Made by a program: the position numbers and the translations under genes. This document shows positions 61,559-64,000 of a stretch of DNA of 64,000 nt, in pieces. This DNA comes from Anaerocolumna sp. MB42-C2. GTDB taxonomy: Bacteria; Bacillota; Clostridia; Lachnospirales; Lachnospiraceae. The notes under the pieces are model-generated. The model saw nothing but the letters and a program-made list of their open reading frames with translations, had not been told where the DNA came from and did not search any database. The stretch's first letter is position 1. Each line of letters starts with the position of its first letter. The stretch covers positions 3,805,501-3,869,500 of the forward strand of contig NZ_CP133190.1 in assembly GCF_030913705.1 (NCBI RefSeq), written 5' to 3'.

Positions 61559-63703
61559 ATGGATATTATAAAGCAATTAAGGGATGAACTCGGAATTAGA
61601 TTAGATCAGGTAGAGGCAACCGTCAGATTAATTGACGAGGGTAATACCATACCTTTTATCGCCCGCTACCGTAAAGAAGTTACAGGCTCCTTAAATGATG
61701 AGGTTTTAAGAAATCTGCACGAAAGGCTTTTATATCTTAGGAATCTGGAGGATAAAAAAGCCAGTGTTCTGTCCAGTATAGAGGAACAAGGCAAATTAAC
61801 GGAAGAATTAAAGGGACAAATCTTAGCTGCCACAACGTTGGTGGTGGTGGAAGACTTATACCGTCCGTACCGTCCGAAGAGAAGAACCAGAGCTACCATT
61901 GCCAAAGAAAAAGGCCTGGAACCTTTAGCTAATATTATATTGCTGCAGATGACGAATCAGCCGATAGAAAAAGAAGCGGAAAGTTATATTAATGCAGAAA
62001 AGGAAGTAAACACCGTAGAAGATGCAATAACAGGTGCAATGGATATTATCGCTGAGAGTATTTCCGATGAGGCGGATTACCGTATCTATATCCGTAAGGT
62101 AACATTTGAAGAAGGTTTTATTACCAGTACCGCAAAAGATGATAAGCTTGAGAGTGTCTATGAGATGTATTATAACTTTGAGGAGAAGCTTACGAAACTG
62201 GCAGGTCATAGAGTGCTGGCGCTTAACCGGGGAGAAAATGAAAAGATATTAACCGTAAAAATCACCGCACCTGAAGATAGAATATTACAATATCTTCAGA
62301 CTAAGACCATAACCCATGATAATCCGTATACAACGGATATCTTAAAGAATGTAACCGATGACAGTTACAAACGCCTTATCGCCCCCGCGATTGAACGTGA
62401 GATCAGAAACGATCTGACGGAGAAAGCCGAAGACGGAGCAATTAAAGTATTCGGTAAAAACTTAGAACAGCTTCTCATGCAGCCCCCCATTGTGGGACAG
62501 GTCGTACTTGGCTGGGATCCGGCTTTTCGTACCGGATGTAAATTAGCTGTGGTAGACGGTACCGGTAAAGTACTGGACACGGTAGTGATTTATCCAACCG
62601 CACCTCAGAATAAAGTAGAAGAAGCAAAAAAAACAGTGGCCGGTTTCATTAAGAAATACGGAATCACTCTTATTTCCGTGGGAAACGGTACCGCCTCCAG
62701 GGAATCGGAAATGATCATCGTAGATATGTTAAAAGAAATAAAAAGTAATGTGCAGTATATTATTGTGAATGAAGCCGGTGCATCCGTGTATTCCGCAAGT
62801 AAACTTGCCACGGAGGAATTCCCTAATTTTGATGTGGGACAGCGTAGTGCCGTATCCATAGCAAGAAGACTGCAGGACCCGTTAGCGGAATTGGTTAAGA
62901 TTGACCCGAAATCCATTGGTGTAGGGCAATATCAGCATGATATGAATCAGAAGAAGTTGTCGGAAGCATTAACCGGTGTCGTGGAAGATTGCGTGAATAA
63001 AGTCGGAGTGGATTTAAATACCGCTTCTGCTTCACTGTTAGAATATATCTCAGGTATCACCAAAACGATTGCCAAAAATATCGTAACATACCGAGAGGAA
63101 AACGGAAGATTTACCAGTAGGAGCCAGCTTCTTAAGGTAGCTAAACTGGGACCGAAAGCATTTGAACAGTGTGCCGGTTTTATGAGAATACAAGACGGCA
63201 AAAATCCGCTGGATGCAACCAGCGTTCATCCGGAGTCTTATGAAGCTGCCAAAAACCTTCTTGAAAAGCTTTCTTACACTACCAACGATATCAAGGCCGG
63301 CAGGTTAAGTGATTTAGGAAAACAGATTAAAGATAAAAAGGCCATGGCGAAAGAATTAGGAATCGGTGAGATTACCCTTACGGATATGATTAAGGAACTG
63401 GAGAAACCGGGTAGAGATCCCCGGGATGAGATGCCTAAACCGATTCTTCGTACCGATGTACTTGAAATGAAAGACCTGACAGAGGGTATGATATTAAAAG
63501 GAACGGTCCGTAATGTAATTGATTTTGGTGCCTTTGTGGATATTGGGGTACATCAGGACGGACTTGTTCATATCTCTCAGCTTACCAATAAGAAGTTTAT
63601 AAAACATCCCCTGGAAGTAGTCAGCGTGGGAGATATTGTAGAAGTCAAAGTGATGAGTGTAGACTTGGCTAAGAAACGGATTCAGTTAACAATGATACTT
63701 TAA
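61559..63703 (+). CDS. tex: Tex family RNA-binding transcription accessory protein
   Basis: 714 residues, normal for the family. N-terminal Tex-like helical region with IPFIARYRKEVTGSLNDEVLR and DLYRPYRPKRRTRATIAKEKGLEPLA; YqgF/RNase H-like domain about 320-430 (LGWDPAFRTGCKLAVVDGTGKVLDT); helix-hairpin-helix repeats about 460-560 (LLEYISGITKTIAKNIVTYREENGRF); C-terminal S1 domain about 640-712 (GMILKGTVRNVIDFGAFVDIGVHQDGLVHISQL). Binds nucleic acid and influences transcription, including toxin genes in some pathogens. ATG 61559 with taaaggagtacaac. Monocistronic. Confidence 0.95.
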   Translation: MDIIKQLRDELGIRLDQVEATVRLIDEGNTIPFIARYRKEVTGSLNDEVLRNLHERLLYLRNLEDKKASVLSSIEEQGKLTEELKGQILAATTLVVVEDLYRPYRPKRRTRATIAKEKGLEPLANIILLQMTNQPIEKEAESYINAEKEVNTVEDAITGAMDIIAESISDEADYRIYIRKVTFEEGFITSTAKDDKLESVYEMYYNFEEKLTKLAGHRVLALNRGENEKILTVKITAPEDRILQYLQTKTITHDNPYTTDILKNVTDDSYKRLIAPAIEREIRNDLTEKAEDGAIKVFGKNLEQLLMQPPIVGQVVLGWDPAFRTGCKLAVVDGTGKVLDTVVIYPTAPQNKVEEAKKTVAGFIKKYGITLISVGNGTASRESEMIIVDMLKEIKSNVQYIIVNEAGASVYSASKLATEEFPNFDVGQRSAVSIARRLQDPLAELVKIDPKSIGVGQYQHDMNQKKLSEALTGVVEDCVNKVGVDLNTASASLLEYISGITKTIAKNIVTYREENGRFTSRSQLLKVAKLGPKAFEQCAGFMRIQDGKNPLDATSVHPESYEAAKNLLEKLSYTTNDIKAGRLSDLGKQIKDKKAMAKELGIGEITLTDMIKELEKPGRDPRDEMPKPILRTDVLEMKDLTEGMILKGTVRNVIDFGAFVDIGVHQDGLVHISQLTNKKFIKHPLEVVSVGDIVEVKVMSVDLAKKRIQLTMIL

Positions 63704-63740
63704 ATACTGAGTTGCAGCAATTAATTTAACCTAAATATTA

Positions 63741-63795
63741 AAATAACGCCCATAAGCAAAAATCAGATTTTGCTTATGGGCGTTATTTTTTTGGA
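63741..63795 (+). terminator. tex terminator
   Basis: aaataacgcccataagcaaa pairs perfectly with tttgcttatgggcgttattt, ending in a T run. Nothing further is recognisable from 63796 to the window end. Confidence 0.93.
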
Positions 63796-64000
63796 AAGAT
63801 AATAAATATAAAAGTAATTCTGAAGAAAAAAAATATATGCCGTCATATCCTAATACCTTTTCTGGAATCTTGTTATATATTGCGGTGAAAAGCCCTTTTT
63901 CAAAGGATTTTTAACTTGTGAAATACTATAAGGTGAATTATAATCTTAAGGAAATGTTAAAAATTTACATTCATATGTTGCAGAGCAGAAAAGAAAGCCA

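Overview
The window looks like chromosome of a low-GC, anaerobic, motile clostridial Firmicute, most like the Lachnospiraceae / Clostridium phytofermentans group. Reasons: AT-rich genes with strong AGGAGG-type ribosome binding sites and many TTGACA/TATAAT promoters; a B12-dependent class II ribonucleotide reductase; a Bacillus-like mbl-flhO-flhP motility cluster; an NADP-type secondary alcohol dehydrogenase closely resembling that of Clostridium beijerinckii; and CUT1 sugar importers of the LplB/YtcP type. The genus is inference; there is no rRNA in the window.

Layout. 1-9060 is the str region: the end of rpoC, an inserted class II RNR with its own promoter and paired NrdR boxes, then rpsL, rpsG, fusA and tuf. 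9100-11390 is a GC-richer, decaying foreign island: an operator-like palindrome, a broken excisionase-like HTH gene, a response regulator that has lost its DNA-binding domain, an AgrC-like sensor kinase and a frameshifted lipoprotein. 11570-21400 holds uraA, the mbl-flhO-flhP-flgJ-like group, recD2, a sugar nucleotidyltransferase and comFC-yvyF. 21445-29080 holds cvfB, an acyl-ACP thioesterase, ridA, a methyltransferase, a CPBP protease, a small yjfB gene on the minus strand, trxB and an SH3-NlpC/P60 hydrolase. 29080-30260 has no convincing gene but holds a probable group II intron relic, a dispersed repeat and a tight cluster of DnaA boxes. 30260-35470 carries hpf, secA, prfB (with its programmed frameshift) and a CheW protein. 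36090-40490 is an aspartate-family amino acid operon: ACT/PheB protein, hom, an apgM-like probable homoserine kinase and lysC (with an internal beta-subunit start).

40570-44740 has an MBL hydrolase, a formate/nitrite-type channel, a GntR-deoC pair and the alcohol dehydrogenase. 44976-56793 is the most interesting accessory region: a PrpR_N/AAA+/Fis regulator lacking GAFTGA, divergent from an eight-gene cluster (DUF1537 kinase, Fe-ADH, DapA-family aldolase/dehydratase, PdxA-like dehydrogenase, solute-binding lipoprotein, two permeases, BNR_2 sialidase-like protein) that reads as an uncharacterised acid-sugar oligosaccharide utilisation system. Its last gene runs directly into a sucrose phosphorylase remnant. 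58096-61247 is a second small sugar module: a PocR/AraC regulator divergent from a sugar-1-phosphate nucleotidyltransferase and a NahK-like sugar 1-kinase. The window ends with tex.

Intergenic DNA is rich in long palindromes: a three-copy family (18907, 23291, 57907), a 202-bp fully palindromic element (23851) with a possible relative (44750), a 125-nt hairpin (16411), and a 134-bp dispersed repeat present twice (29344, 35700). Intergenic stretches longer than 300 bases not named above (12931-13355, 18780-19174, 30791-31195, 46764-47078, 61248-61558) hold only the promoters, terminators and repeats listed. In 63796-64000 I see nothing. I see no tRNA, rRNA, CRISPR array or intact insertion sequence.
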